Positions 24,954-34,331 are shown, counted from the first letter of the stretch. The stretch: DNA of 64,000 nucleotides from Paenibacillus plantarum (GCF_013141695.1 NZ_WHNY01000064.1:1-64000); one strand, 5' to 3'. Notes: a model not told the origin generated them from the letters alone. Made by a program: numbers and translations.

Positions 24954-25335
24954 GAGGAAGCCGCTATTGGAGACTCGGTAATGATGCTGCATGACTACAT
25001 GCGCGTCAGTTCAGGCCAATAACTGGAAAAAGTCCAGCTAATATTGACTAAATACATCGATTTAGAGGAATAGATGGATTTTATGTAGTTAATTTAGCAG
25101 GATTGGCTTGGAATCGGCAGATATGCGGAAAATAACTGGAGGTTTTCCAGTTAAATGGAATTCGAAGAGAAAAGTGAAGGAATTAGCGGGAGTTTTTACA
25201 GTTACTTGGTGGGGGCAAACGGATAGGGACGCGAGATAGGAAGCAAGACAGGAAATAGGTATCGCCTTGAGAGGCGAATCGTGGGAAGATTACAAGCAAG
25301 AATCGAAATATGGATGAGGGTAGGGATCATTTCCT
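24954..25335. other. 382-bp gene-free region holding a four-unit palindrome array
   Basis: No coding frame of note. It contains the first copy of the 189-bp repeat element (25017-25205, described separately) and then an AG-rich stretch leading to the leucyl aminopeptidase gene. No clear promoter was identified. Confidence 0.6.
25017..25205 (+). repeat. 189-bp dispersed element, copy 1: four 25-nt imperfect palindromes
   Basis: Units lie at 25017-25041, 25068-25092, 25130-25154 and 25181-25205, so starts are 51, 62 and 51 bp apart. Each unit approximates TAACTGGA - about 5 nt - TCCAGTTAA. The third is nearly a perfect hairpin (TAACTGGA / TTCCAGTTA). The second copy of the element at 35642-37490, after removal of the inserted IS, has exactly the same unit lengths and spacings. 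Confidence 0.8.
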
Positions 25336-26841
25336 ATGTTTACTAAAATAACAGACATCACAACGCGTGTGTACACCTCGTTGTTGGATAATACAGAAAG
25401 GGCAGACGCGATTCTCGTCTGCCTCACAGAAGCGGAGCTGCGCCAGGACGGCGTCCTCGGCCAGCCGCAGCTCGACCAGGCCCTTGAGCGCATGCGCGCA
25501 AAGGGCCTATTCACGGGCGCCTCAGGCGAGCTCGAGGCGCTGCCGACCCACGGGCTGCTGCCGTACGCGTACGTGCTTGTTGCGGGGCTCGGCCCCGCAA
25601 CCACGCGCGATACGCTGCGCGCAGCCGCGGTCTTTGCAGCGCGCAAGATGCTCGCGCTGCAGTTCGAACGCTTGGCGCTGAAGCTGCCAAGCGGCTTCGA
25701 CAGCCGGTCAGCCGCCTCGGCGTTGACCGAAGGGCTGCTCCTCGGTACGTACCGCATCGCGGCGTACCGCAAGAACGAGCCTGCGCGCGCGGAGCTGCGC
25801 CAGGCGGTGTTGCTCACAGAAGCGCCTGCGGATGCAGCGCTTCTGCAACAGATCGCAGCCGCCGAAGCGGTTGCGGAGGGCACGAACTATGCCCGGGATC
25901 TCACGAACCTCCCGGGCAACAAGCTTGTGCCGGCTTCCCTCGCAGAGGAAGCCATCACACTCGCCCAGCACTATGGCTTCGCCATAGAAGTGCTGGATGA
26001 GCACGACATCGCCGCCCGCGGGATGGGCGGCCTCATAGCGGTGGGCGCGGGCAGCGTCCACCCGCCCCGCATGATCACCCTGCGTTACACGGGTGATCCG
26101 AGCAATGCCGACGTGCTGGGCCTCGTCGGCAAGGGCGTGACCTTCGATACCGGCGGTATCTCGATGAAAAAGCCCGACGGCATGGAAGAAATGATCAGTG
26201 ATATGGGCGGAGCCGCCACACTGCTCGGTGCTCTGCACGTCGTCGGTCAATTGAAACCGAAGGTGAATCTGGTTGTGGTCATTCCCGCAGCAGAGAATAT
26301 GACGTCCGGTACGGCGTACCGTCCAGGGGATATCGTCACGATGCTCAGCGGGCATTCCGTGGAGGTGCTCAATACCGATGCGGAGGGTCGTATTATTTTG
26401 GCAGAGGGGATCACCTACGCGAAAGCGCAAGGGGCGAACCGTCTGATCGATGTGGCGACATTAACAGGTGCGATTTTGATCTCATTTGCAGATATCGCAA
26501 CAGGGGCCGTTACGAATGACGATGAGTTCATAAAGCCATTTCTGCAAGCAGCAGGAGCTGCTGGCGAGAAAGTATGGCAGCTTCCGAACTATCCCGAATA
26601 TCGTGCGATGCTGAAAAGTGATGTAGCGGATATCAAAAACGCGACATCCTCCGAACGCTGGGCAGGCGCGATTACGGCGGGGCTGTTCATCGGATACTTT
26701 GCTGAGGAAACGCCGTGGATCCATTTGGATACCGGTGGCACAGCTTGGCTGTGGTCGGCCAAAGGCATCGAGCCCAAAGGGGCAACCGGTGTTATGGTTC
26801 GTACGTTAGCTGCGTATTTGTGCGGCGAGCAGCTAACTTAA
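25336..26841 (+). CDS. pepA: leucyl aminopeptidase (M17 family)
   Basis: A 501-residue M17 metallopeptidase that removes N-terminal residues from peptides in the cytosol. The two-metal site is intact: VGKGVTFDTGGISMKK, MISDMGGAA and the family signature NTDAEGRIILAEG. The N-terminal half is an M17 macro-like domain. The 5' half (~25.43-26.2 kb) is very GC-rich and the 3' half is ordinary, although the protein shows no break. A terminator shared with the convergent gene follows. Confidence 0.93.
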   Translation: MFTKITDITTRVYTSLLDNTERADAILVCLTEAELRQDGVLGQPQLDQALERMRAKGLFTGASGELEALPTHGLLPYAYVLVAGLGPATTRDTLRAAAVFAARKMLALQFERLALKLPSGFDSRSAASALTEGLLLGTYRIAAYRKNEPARAELRQAVLLTEAPADAALLQQIAAAEAVAEGTNYARDLTNLPGNKLVPASLAEEAITLAQHYGFAIEVLDEHDIAARGMGGLIAVGAGSVHPPRMITLRYTGDPSNADVLGLVGKGVTFDTGGISMKKPDGMEEMISDMGGAATLLGALHVVGQLKPKVNLVVVIPAAENMTSGTAYRPGDIVTMLSGHSVEVLNTDAEGRIILAEGITYAKAQGANRLIDVATLTGAILISFADIATGAVTNDDEFIKPFLQAAGAAGEKVWQLPNYPEYRAMLKSDVADIKNATSSERWAGAITAGLFIGYFAEETPWIHLDTGGTAWLWSAKGIEPKGATGVMVRTLAAYLCGEQLT

Positions 26842-26851
26842 TCTTTTGAAA

Positions 26852-26934
26852 AAAAAATCACCCACGATTGAGACTTCCTTACCTACTTGTTGCATGTAGG
26901 CTGAGATCTCAAACGTTGGGTGATTTTATGTTTT
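26852..26934. terminator. bidirectional terminator
   Basis: AAAATCACCCACG...TTGAGA pairs with TCTCAAACG...TGGGTGATTTT, with A/T runs on both flanks, between the convergent aminopeptidase and the minus-strand membrane protein. Confidence 0.75.
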
Positions 26935-26941
26935 GTGGCTA

Positions 26942-27496
26942 TTAGGCGCCAACCTGTTGCCCCACAGAGGCAGGCTGTTTAAAGTTGGCTTGCAGCAACT
27001 CCTGAATATCAGAAGTACGAATAAGTAGACGATTCACTTCATTGGTTGTATAAGAGAGCTGTTCGGTGCGCTGTTCGAGCTGGGCTAAGGAAATGCCAAT
27101 CCAATTCTTCTTACGGCGATGCTTGAACAGATCGTATTTGAGTACAGTAAGCGTTGCCGCAAATGGATCTGGCTTTACATACACATCTTTCATGTTATCT
27201 GCCAGGTTGAAGAAAAGCTTGCCGCCATTCCATTTGATATAACCAGGTTCAAAAAGGATCACGAGAAATTCAGTGTCTCCGCCGTCCTTGTTTTCCATCG
27301 AAATAAGGCGTACAGCGCCGTTCACTTTGGGCTTAATATATTGATTCGAGCGGATATCTGGTAAAAAAGGCACGACAAGAATCGGGCAAACACTAGCGAT
27401 ATACAAATAAGTAGTTGACTCCAATTTCATAGAGAGTACAATGAAAATCAAAAAGAGCAACGAAGTTGCCAGCAAACCCCAATATTTAGGTTTCAT
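26942..27496 (-). CDS. hypothetical two-helix membrane protein
   Basis: A 184-residue protein with two N-terminal membrane helices (WGLLATSLLFLIFIVLSM and YLYIASVCPILVVPFL) and a cytosolic domain of ~130 residues. The latter has beta-rich stretches (GDTEFLVILFEPGYIKWNGGKLFF) and a basic segment (KHRRKKNW). No family recognised. It is convergent with the aminopeptidase gene and divergent from the MFS transporter gene. Confidence 0.6.
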   Translation of the reverse strand: MKPKYWGLLATSLLFLIFIVLSMKLESTTYLYIASVCPILVVPFLPDIRSNQYIKPKVNGAVRLISMENKDGGDTEFLVILFEPGYIKWNGGKLFFNLADNMKDVYVKPDPFAATLTVLKYDLFKHRRKKNWIGISLAQLEQRTEQLSYTTNEVNRLLIRTSDIQELLQANFKQPASVGQQVGA

Positions 27497-27625
27497 AAGT
27501 TTACGATGATCCCGCCTGACATGATAGATTAGGTAGTCACTTCTATATTAACATAAGCGACCCATAGGTTGTAAACTATTAGATCCTGCTAACTTGCTAG
27601 ACCGACAAAAGGAGGTTTATGACCT

Positions 27626-28903
27626 GTGAAATTATTCGATTCGAACGCGCGTAAGTCGAAGAAAAAAATGTCCACCTACCGTAAAAGCTTGCTAGTCGCG
27701 ACATTTGAGGGCTTTCCAGCTGTTATTATTTTTCAACTGCTTGGCGGACCGTTCTTAACTGGTTACTTGATTTACTTGGGGGCAAGCTCGACCGAGATTG
27801 GCCTTATTCTGGCGATTACGACAGTCGTGAATATCGTGCAAATTGCGATGGCAGTCGTCATGCAGAAATTCCGCAATCGGAAGCGGATGCTGATTATTTT
27901 CGGATCCACGCATCGAATATTATGGGCTTGTGTAGGGTTAATCCCTTTTCTATTACCTCAAGAGTACTGGGTGATTACGTATATGATTCTGTACACGGCT
28001 GCGCATCTAGGAAATGCGGCTGGGGGGATTGTGTGGACCTCACTGATCAGTGATGCGGTACCAGGACCGATTCGTGGACGTTATTTTGGACTGCGTAATA
28101 CCATTCTGGGCGGCGTGAGCTCGCTGGCGCTATTCGTAGGTGGCCAGATTCTTGATAAATACCCGGGTGAGGAAGGCTTCAATTACATTTTCATGATCGT
28201 AAGTGTCTGTGTGGTTCTTAACGTGATTGCTTACTTTTTGTACCCTAATCCACCTTTTGAGCCTTCAACGGCAACCAACCCTGTTGGTATGCTACAGAAG
28301 CCATTAATGGACCGTGCGTTTCTTAAAGCGATTATTTTCCTAGCCGCCTTCCTCTTCGTGCAAGGATTGACCGTGCCTCTTTTCTCCTATGTCATGCTGA
28401 AGTTGATGAACATTTCCTATGGAACTGTTTCCTATATCACAGTGGTACATACCTTAGTCATGATGGCTAGCTACTATGTATGGGGAAATTTGAATGCGCG
28501 ATTCTCGGCGCAAACCTTGCTATTATGGTCGTTACCGATCATTGCGTTAGCATGTTTACTATGGGGAGCTATCGCTTTCATTCCTGCTGTTGTTGTGCTT
28601 TTCATGGTTCATATTGTGCTCGGAATTGGCTTGGGAGGCTTCAATCAAATGGTTTTCGCTTTTACAATTGGGGATACTCCAAAGAGTGAGCGTCCGATGT
28701 ATATTGCGACATACTCGGCGATCACAGGCTTCGCGGCTTTCTTGGGACCTGTTGCAGGCGGGAAGATTTATGCCTTAATTGTGGATCAACCTGAGTGGGT
28801 GCAGGTGTATGGCGTGTCTACGATTGTTGGTGCAATTTTGCTCATACTAGGATTATGGGTAGGACGTTATGTCTTACGAACAGAGATAAGGAGTGGCGTT
28901 TAG
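27626..28903 (+). CDS. MFS transporter
   Basis: A 425-residue major facilitator with about twelve membrane helices. The loop 2-3 region FRNRKRMLIIFGSTHRI and the segment PGPIRGRYFGLRNTILGG resemble the MFS motif area of sugar and drug permeases. The GTG start at 27626 has AAAGGAGG 10 nt upstream. The stop is 1 nt before the start of the Gfo/Idh/MocA gene, so the two form an operon. The shared operon suggests that the cargo is a sugar or polyol derivative. Confidence 0.85.
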   Translation: MKLFDSNARKSKKKMSTYRKSLLVATFEGFPAVIIFQLLGGPFLTGYLIYLGASSTEIGLILAITTVVNIVQIAMAVVMQKFRNRKRMLIIFGSTHRILWACVGLIPFLLPQEYWVITYMILYTAAHLGNAAGGIVWTSLISDAVPGPIRGRYFGLRNTILGGVSSLALFVGGQILDKYPGEEGFNYIFMIVSVCVVLNVIAYFLYPNPPFEPSTATNPVGMLQKPLMDRAFLKAIIFLAAFLFVQGLTVPLFSYVMLKLMNISYGTVSYITVVHTLVMMASYYVWGNLNARFSAQTLLLWSLPIIALACLLWGAIAFIPAVVVLFMVHIVLGIGLGGFNQMVFAFTIGDTPKSERPMYIATYSAITGFAAFLGPVAGGKIYALIVDQPEWVQVYGVSTIVGAILLILGLWVGRYVLRTEIRSGV

Positions 28904-28904
28904 G

Positions 28905-29828
28905 ATGTCAAAAAAAAGAATCGGCCTCATCGGCTTGGGCGATATTGCACAAAAAGTTTATTTACCGCTGCTTTCCGTCAATGAAAGGGTGGACCTTGTA
29001 GGGATTATGAGCTCTACCCCAGCGACTGTGGAGCGCATGAAGACGAAATATAGGGTGCCTTTCGGGACGACGCAATTGGATGAATTGTTGGCGCTTGGGT
29101 TGGATGCTGTTTTCGTCCATAGTCCGACGTCGACGCATTACGATATTGCGATGACATGTATGGCGCATGGCGTTGCGGTCTATGTAGATAAGCCGCTTTC
29201 GTATGCGTGGGCAGAGTCCGTGGAAATGGTTTCCTATGCGGAGCGCAAAGGTGTACTGCTTGCTGCGGGCTTTAATCGTCGCTACGCTCCCCTTTACATG
29301 GAGGCCAAGGCATGGTTACAGGAAGCGGGCGGATTCGATGTGGCCTCAGCCGTCAAACATCGTACCAAGCTGCAAGGTCATAGTGCCAAAGAAACGCTTT
29401 ATGATGATCTCATCCACATGCTGGATACGTTGCTTTGGTTAGGAGAAAGCTCCTACGAAGTGAGGGCCTCCCATCAACATATAGATGATAGTGGCAAGCT
29501 GCTGCATGCCTCTGGCACGTTAGGCTTTGGTTCCGCGACAGGTTCCTATAGTATGGTTAGACTCGCTGGCGTGGATTTGGAGAAGGTAGAGCTGCACGGC
29601 AGCGGAAGATCCGTCGAGGTGACGAATTTGGAGTCAGCGGTCTTTTATGATAAAAATGCCGCTCCGCGCCTGCGCACCTTCGGCAGCTGGGACACGGTGC
29701 TGGAGCGTAGAGGCTTCGCTGGTGTCGTCCAGCATTTCTTGGACTCGCTGGATAATCCGAATGATTGCGGCATTCGGGGGGATCTGGTACTGGCTTCGCA
29801 CGAGCTGGTGGAGAAGTTGTCGGTGTAA
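28905..29828 (+). CDS. Gfo/Idh/MocA family oxidoreductase
   Basis: A ~307-residue NAD(P)-dependent sugar or polyol dehydrogenase family member. The N-terminal Rossmann motif GLGDIAQKVYLPLL and the family's active-site Lys in VDKPLSY (EKP variant) are present. The C-terminal part is the alpha/beta dimer domain. ATG 28905 (MSKKRIGLIGLG) is preferred to the in-frame GTG 28893, which abuts the AAGGAG site. The substrate cannot be told. It is followed by the GC-rich repeat region. Confidence 0.85.
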   Translation: MSKKRIGLIGLGDIAQKVYLPLLSVNERVDLVGIMSSTPATVERMKTKYRVPFGTTQLDELLALGLDAVFVHSPTSTHYDIAMTCMAHGVAVYVDKPLSYAWAESVEMVSYAERKGVLLAAGFNRRYAPLYMEAKAWLQEAGGFDVASAVKHRTKLQGHSAKETLYDDLIHMLDTLLWLGESSYEVRASHQHIDDSGKLLHASGTLGFGSATGSYSMVRLAGVDLEKVELHGSGRSVEVTNLESAVFYDKNAAPRLRTFGSWDTVLERRGFAGVVQHFLDSLDNPNDCGIRGDLVLASHELVEKLSV

Positions 29829-29862
29829 GGGGATTGAGGGAGCACAGCAACGAGGATAAAGT

Positions 29863-30013
29863 CCTGCCCGCCAGCGCGGCGGAGGGACAAAACCAGAAAT
29901 AGCGCCCCCGAAGGGCGCTATTTCTATGTCCTTGGTTGTTGGCCCGCAGGATAAGGCCCTTTTTGGGCCTTAAAGCCCTGCCCGCCACCGCGGCGGAGGG
30001 GTAAAACCAGAAG
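29863..30013. repeat. GC-rich hairpin repeat between convergent genes
   Basis: Two direct copies of a ~37-nt block (CCTGCCCGCC, then GCGGCGGAGGG, then AAAACCAGAA) start at 29863 and 29977, 114 bp apart. Between them lie a 12-bp perfect hairpin (29896-29907 with 29913-29924, arms GAAATAGCGCCC) and a smaller one (AAGGCCC-TTTTT-GGGCCTT, 29953-29971). The AAATAGCG arm also occurs at 22-50. The element may end both transcripts, but its repeat character suggests a dispersed intergenic element. Confidence 0.65.
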
Positions 30014-30021
30014 TGTTTGCT

Positions 30022-31479
30022 TTATCCGCACGTACAGTTCAGAACCGGCTTCCGAGCGGCCAATGCTTCATCCATCCGACTGACGACAGTTGTGTAGGGG
30101 GCGTTTTTAACCAACTCTGGATTCTCTTCTACTTCTTTGGCGATGGCAATCATCGTATCGATAAAGCTATCGAGCGTTTGCTTGCTTTCAGTCTCCGTCG
30201 GCTCGATCATGATGCATTCTTCAACGCTGAGCGGGAAGTAGATCGTTGGCGGGTGGTAGCCGAAGTCGAGTAGTCTTTTGGCAATATCGAGTGTACGTAC
30301 ACCGAGCTTCTTCTGGCGATTCCCAGATAGCACGAATTCATGCTTACAGAAGCGGGGATGCGGTACATCGAAATACGGCGTTAACCGAGCTAGCATATAG
30401 TTGGCGTTCAACACAGCGTATTCGGATACTTTGCGCAAGCCTTCCGGACCGAGCGTACGAATGTACGTGTAGGCACGAACGAGGATGCCGAAGTTGCCGT
30501 AGTAGCCTTTGACGCGACCGATAGACTGCGGATAGTTGTAGTCGAAATAGTAGCTGTTATCTTCGCGCTTGGCGACAAGTGGCGTTGGCAGAAACGGAAT
30601 CAGCCGTTCTTTGACGCCGACAGGGCCAGCGCCAGGGCCGCCTCCGCCGTGCGGGGTGCTCATGGTTTTGTGCAGGTTGAGATGGACCACATCGAAGCCC
30701 ATGTCCCCTGGTCGCGTGATGCCCATAATGGCATTCGCGTTCGCGCCATCATAGTAGAGCAGTCCGCCTGCGGCATGCACGATTTCGGCGATCTCAACGA
30801 TTTGTTCTTCGAACAAACCGAGTGTGTTCGGGTTCGTGAGCATGAGCGCGGCTGTATCTGAACCGACGGCACGGCGCAATTCGTCAAGATTCACGAGTCC
30901 CCGATCATCGGATTTGATTGTCACGGTTTGGAACCCAGCAACCGTTGCACTGGCGGGATTCGTGCCATGCGCCGAATCAGGACAGATGACCTTGGTCCGA
31001 TGCTCGCCGCGGCTTTCGTGATAAGCACGGATCATCATAAGCCCCGTCCATTCACCATGTGCGCCAGCCGCAGGCTGCAAGGTTACGCGATCCATTCCCG
31101 TGATCGCTTCGAGATCATGCTGGAGATTGTACAGCAGCTCCATCGCGCCTTGTATCGATTCTTCCGGCTGATATGGGTGAATATGGGCAAAGCCAGGGAA
31201 CCGGGCAACGTCTTCGTTGATTTTGGGATTATATTTCATCGTACACGAGCCTAGCGGATAGAAGCCATTATCTACCCCAAAGTTGCGACGAGAAAGCGCC
31301 GTGTAGTGGCGGATGACATCGACTTCATACACCTCAGGCAGGTCGGGTTCTAGCTGCCGGCGAAACTTGGCAGGGAGGAGTTCATCGATATTCACGTCGG
31401 GAACATCCGATTCGGGCAAGGAATACGCGACGCGTCCGGGGTGGCTCATTTCAAAAATGAGTGCTTTTTCGTTGTTCAT
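30022..31479 (-). CDS. gcvPB: glycine dehydrogenase (decarboxylating) subunit 2
   Basis: A 485-residue C-terminal half of the split P-protein of the glycine cleavage system, which decarboxylates glycine with PLP and passes the aminomethyl group to GcvH. The PLP lysine is in NLHKTMSTPHGGGGPG, and other family segments are DSAHGTNPASA and DGANANAI. The start ATG overlaps the gcvPA stop (ATGA). It is the last gene of gcvT-gcvPA-gcvPB and is followed by the GC-rich repeat. Confidence 0.96.
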   Translation of the reverse strand: MNNEKALIFEMSHPGRVAYSLPESDVPDVNIDELLPAKFRRQLEPDLPEVYEVDVIRHYTALSRRNFGVDNGFYPLGSCTMKYNPKINEDVARFPGFAHIHPYQPEESIQGAMELLYNLQHDLEAITGMDRVTLQPAAGAHGEWTGLMMIRAYHESRGEHRTKVICPDSAHGTNPASATVAGFQTVTIKSDDRGLVNLDELRRAVGSDTAALMLTNPNTLGLFEEQIVEIAEIVHAAGGLLYYDGANANAIMGITRPGDMGFDVVHLNLHKTMSTPHGGGGPGAGPVGVKERLIPFLPTPLVAKREDNSYYFDYNYPQSIGRVKGYYGNFGILVRAYTYIRTLGPEGLRKVSEYAVLNANYMLARLTPYFDVPHPRFCKHEFVLSGNRQKKLGVRTLDIAKRLLDFGYHPPTIYFPLSVEECIMIEPTETESKQTLDSFIDTMIAIAKEVEENPELVKNAPYTTVVSRMDEALAARKPVLNCTCG

Positions 31480-32831
31480 ACGAGTTCCTCCAATGCGGCT
31501 GCGAAGTTATCGATATCTTCGCGTGTTCGTTGCTCGGTGACGGCGATTAACATATGGCCGGCCAGTTCGGGATAGTCGCGGCCTAGATCGTAGCCGCCGA
31601 TGATGTTCCGCTGGAGGAGCTGACGATTCAGCTCCTCGATGTTCGTGCCGTCTGGCAGCTTGACGGCAAATTCATTGAAGTAGCTGCCAGTGAACGGCAG
31701 CTCGAGTTTGGTTGACGCGGTGAGGCGATTCGCCGCGTAATGGGCTTTGCGGACGTTGAGCGTGCCAACGTCTTGAATGCCTTGCTTGCCCATCGTGGAC
31801 AAGTACACGGATGCGCAAAGCGCGAGAAGCGCCTGGTTGGAGCAGATATTCGACGTGGCTTTCTCACGTCGTATATGCTGCTCCCGCGCTTGCAGCGTAA
31901 GCACGAAACCGCGCTTGCCATCGCGGTCCACGGTTTGGCCCACGATGCGCCCCGGCATGCGGCGCATCCAGCTCTCCGCGACGGCGAAGTAGCCGCAGCT
32001 CGGCCCTCCCAGCGCAGCTGGGATGCCGAGCGGCTGGCAATCGCCGACGACGATGTCAGCGCCGAGCTTGCCCGGCGCTTCGAGCAGCCCGAGCGTGAGC
32101 GGATTCGCGCTCACGACGAGCAGTGCGCCCGCGCCGTGCGCGAGCGGCTCCACAGCCGCGAGATCCTCCAAGCAGCCGAAGAAATTCGGCGATTGGAGGA
32201 TGACAGCGGCTGCGTCGATCTCGAGCTTGGACGCGAGATCGTCCAGATCCGTGACACCTTCGGGGGTCACGGAGATCTCGACGACCTCCAAGTTCAGCCC
32301 GCGGGCGGACGTGCGCAAGACGGCGCGCGCCTCTGGGTGCACCGCGCGGGACACGAGCAGACGGCTGCGCTTCGTCGCGCCGCTGGCTAGCGCGCCGGCT
32401 TCGGCCAGCGCTGTGGCGCCATCGTACATCGAGGCGTTCGCCACGGCCATGCCGGTCAGCTCACAGATGTACGACTGAAATTCAAAAATCGCCTGCAATT
32501 CCCCCTGGCTAATTTCCGGTTGATAAGGCGTGTACGCTGTGTAGAACTCCGAGCGCGAGATGACATGATTGATCACCACCGGAAGGTGATGATCGTAGAT
32601 GCCAGCGCCAAGGAAGCTGGCGTAGCGCTGAAAATCCGCGTTGCGCTCCGCCAACTCGCGCATATATCGGAGTAGTCCCTGCTCACTGAGGGCATTCCCT
32701 ACTTGCAGTTCACCTTGAAACCGCACCTGCTGCGGGATATCGCTAAACATTTCTTCCATGGAGGAGATGCCGATGGTCTCCAGCATTTCCTTTTGATCCT
32801 GCTCCGTAATAGGCAAATAACGATGTTTCAT
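31476..32831 (-). CDS. gcvPA: glycine dehydrogenase (decarboxylating) subunit 1
   Basis: A 451-residue N-terminal half of the split glycine decarboxylase. Family segments include RYLPITEQDQKEML at the start, FLGAGIYDHHLPVVINHVISRSEFYTAYTPYQPEISQG and SNICSNQALLAL. GGAAGGAG precedes the ATG. It lies 35 nt after gcvT and overlaps gcvPB by 4 nt. The middle of the gene (~31.9-32.45 kb) is markedly GC-rich. Confidence 0.96.
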   Translation of the reverse strand: MKHRYLPITEQDQKEMLETIGISSMEEMFSDIPQQVRFQGELQVGNALSEQGLLRYMRELAERNADFQRYASFLGAGIYDHHLPVVINHVISRSEFYTAYTPYQPEISQGELQAIFEFQSYICELTGMAVANASMYDGATALAEAGALASGATKRSRLLVSRAVHPEARAVLRTSARGLNLEVVEISVTPEGVTDLDDLASKLEIDAAAVILQSPNFFGCLEDLAAVEPLAHGAGALLVVSANPLTLGLLEAPGKLGADIVVGDCQPLGIPAALGGPSCGYFAVAESWMRRMPGRIVGQTVDRDGKRGFVLTLQAREQHIRREKATSNICSNQALLALCASVYLSTMGKQGIQDVGTLNVRKAHYAANRLTASTKLELPFTGSYFNEFAVKLPDGTNIEELNRQLLQRNIIGGYDLGRDYPELAGHMLIAVTEQRTREDIDNFAAALEELV

Positions 32832-32866
32832 AACCGAAGATGCTCCTTCCGACCCGGATTCGGGAA

Positions 32867-33955
32867 TTATTTCTTTTTGTGAAAAGGGGTAGAGACTACT
32901 GTTGCTTTCACTTGAGCGCCTCTGATTTCAACATACACATCCGTACCCAAAGCACTATACGCGGCATCAATCAGAGCTAAGCCGACATTGGTTTTGTACG
33001 TTGGAGATTGCGTACCTGTTGTTACTTCACCAATCTGTTTACCCTCGGCGTATACGGCATAATGAGGACGCGGAATGCCGCGTTCTTGCATTTCAATACC
33101 GACAAGCTTACGGGGCAAACCGTTCGTTTTTTGCTCGAGTAGCGCATCCCGCCCAATGAAATCACCTTTATCCAGCTTTACAAAAAAAGAAAGTCCCGCC
33201 TCAAGCGGCGAAATTTCTGAAGATAGCTCCTGTCCGTAAAGGGGGAGTCGCGCTTCAAAGCGCAGCGTATCTCGAGCTCCTAAACCTGTCGGGATGAGCC
33301 CATGCTCAGCACCAGCTTCGAGTAGATTACGCCAAAGCGTAATCGCATCCTTTTGATCCACATACAACTCAAAGCCATCTTCACCTGTATACCCAGTACG
33401 AGAGAGCAGCGTTGTTACTTCTCCTACCTTCACGTCAGGGAGGAAATGAAAGGTTTTAACCGTCTGAATCGGTGCATCTGTCAATTTAGCTAAAATGGTT
33501 AAAGCCTTCGGACCTTGTAGAGCCAGCAAGGCAGTCTCTTCAGAAACATTGGTCAGTTCTACCTGACCTGCAAGATGCTGTTGCAGCCAAGCGATGTCCT
33601 TCTCGATATTCGAGGCATTGATAACGAGCATATAGTCATCGGCGCTGAACTTATAAACGAGCAGATCGTCAACCACACCGCCATTCGGGTAGCATAGGAG
33701 GCTGTACTGGCACTGGCTTTCGACCAGTTTGGATACATCATTCGTCGTAACGCGTTGTAAAAATGCGAAAGCATCCGGGCCTTGAATACGTACTTCGCCC
33801 ATATGCGACACATCAAAAAGCCCCGCTTGCCCCCTGACAGCATCGTGCTCCTTCTGAATGCCAGTGAACTGTACGGGCAGCTCCCAGCCGCCAAAATCAA
33901 TGATTCGCGCGCCATATTCCGCGTAAATCGGGAAGAGCGGTGTTCGTTTCAGCAT
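32867..33955 (-). CDS. gcvT: aminomethyltransferase (glycine cleavage T protein)
   Basis: A 362-residue T protein, which moves the one-carbon unit from aminomethyl-GcvH to tetrahydrofolate and releases ammonia. Recognisable features are RTPLFPIYAEYGARIIDFGGWELPVQF at the N-terminus, LFDVSHMGE, and YTGEDGFELYV. It is the first gene of the operon, directly downstream of the tandem glycine riboswitch. Confidence 0.96.
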   Translation of the reverse strand: MLKRTPLFPIYAEYGARIIDFGGWELPVQFTGIQKEHDAVRGQAGLFDVSHMGEVRIQGPDAFAFLQRVTTNDVSKLVESQCQYSLLCYPNGGVVDDLLVYKFSADDYMLVINASNIEKDIAWLQQHLAGQVELTNVSEETALLALQGPKALTILAKLTDAPIQTVKTFHFLPDVKVGEVTTLLSRTGYTGEDGFELYVDQKDAITLWRNLLEAGAEHGLIPTGLGARDTLRFEARLPLYGQELSSEISPLEAGLSFFVKLDKGDFIGRDALLEQKTNGLPRKLVGIEMQERGIPRPHYAVYAEGKQIGEVTTGTQSPTYKTNVGLALIDAAYSALGTDVYVEIRGAQVKATVVSTPFHKKK

Positions 33956-34041
33956 GCAAATAACCTCACTTTCATTGGACTTATTTACCGTTGGTTATAT
34001 TTCGGAAACACAAATAGGAGCAAAAAGTATGCAACACAAAC

Positions 34042-34265
34042 ATACCTTTTGCCCCTGTCCTTTATACCTGAGAGTTGCCTAGAACGGTAGAATCTATACA
34101 TTCCATCGTTAAGTTTCCCCTTGGGTGTCCGATTTCCCGTAAATAACGAGTGTTCGAAGCTCTCCAGAGTCGCGTCCGATACAGGTCCTTTTGCCTGAGA
34201 GATTCACCGCTCCGGGCTTACTCCTTCGGCGCCGCTATCGTGCTCAGCAGTCTCTCCCTGTATCC
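34042..34265 (-). ncRNA. tandem glycine riboswitch
   Basis: Two gcvT-type aptamers lie in series on the minus strand. Aptamer 1 (about 34265-34170) has the P1 pair GATACAGG / CCTGTATC, the core GGCGCCGAAGGAG and the conserved tail CTCTCAGGCAAAAGGAC. Aptamer 2 (about 34169-34042) has GGAGAG, ACCCAAGGGG and the tail ACTCTCAGGTATAAAGGAC. In known cases glycine binding switches on the cleavage genes. It precedes gcvT-gcvPA-gcvPB; gcvH, on the opposite strand, is outside its control. Confidence 0.93.
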
Positions 34266-34300
34266 TCATTCGCCAATATTTAATTAGCCTTATAATATTC

Positions 34301-34331
34301 ATTATGCGCCTAAATTGGTGTGAATTGTCAA
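34301..34331 (-). promoter_or_regulatory. promoter of the riboswitch / gcvT operon
   Basis: On the minus strand a perfect TTGACA (34331-34326) is followed after 19 nt by CATAAT (34306-34301). The spacer is slightly long. Transcription would start about 30 nt ahead of aptamer 1. Confidence 0.5.

Noticed and set aside
25017..25205. CRISPR-like array of four 25-nt units
   Set aside because: Units are degenerate palindromes rather than near-identical repeats, spacer lengths are 26/37/26 and the same spacer lengths recur in the second copy. No cas gene is present.
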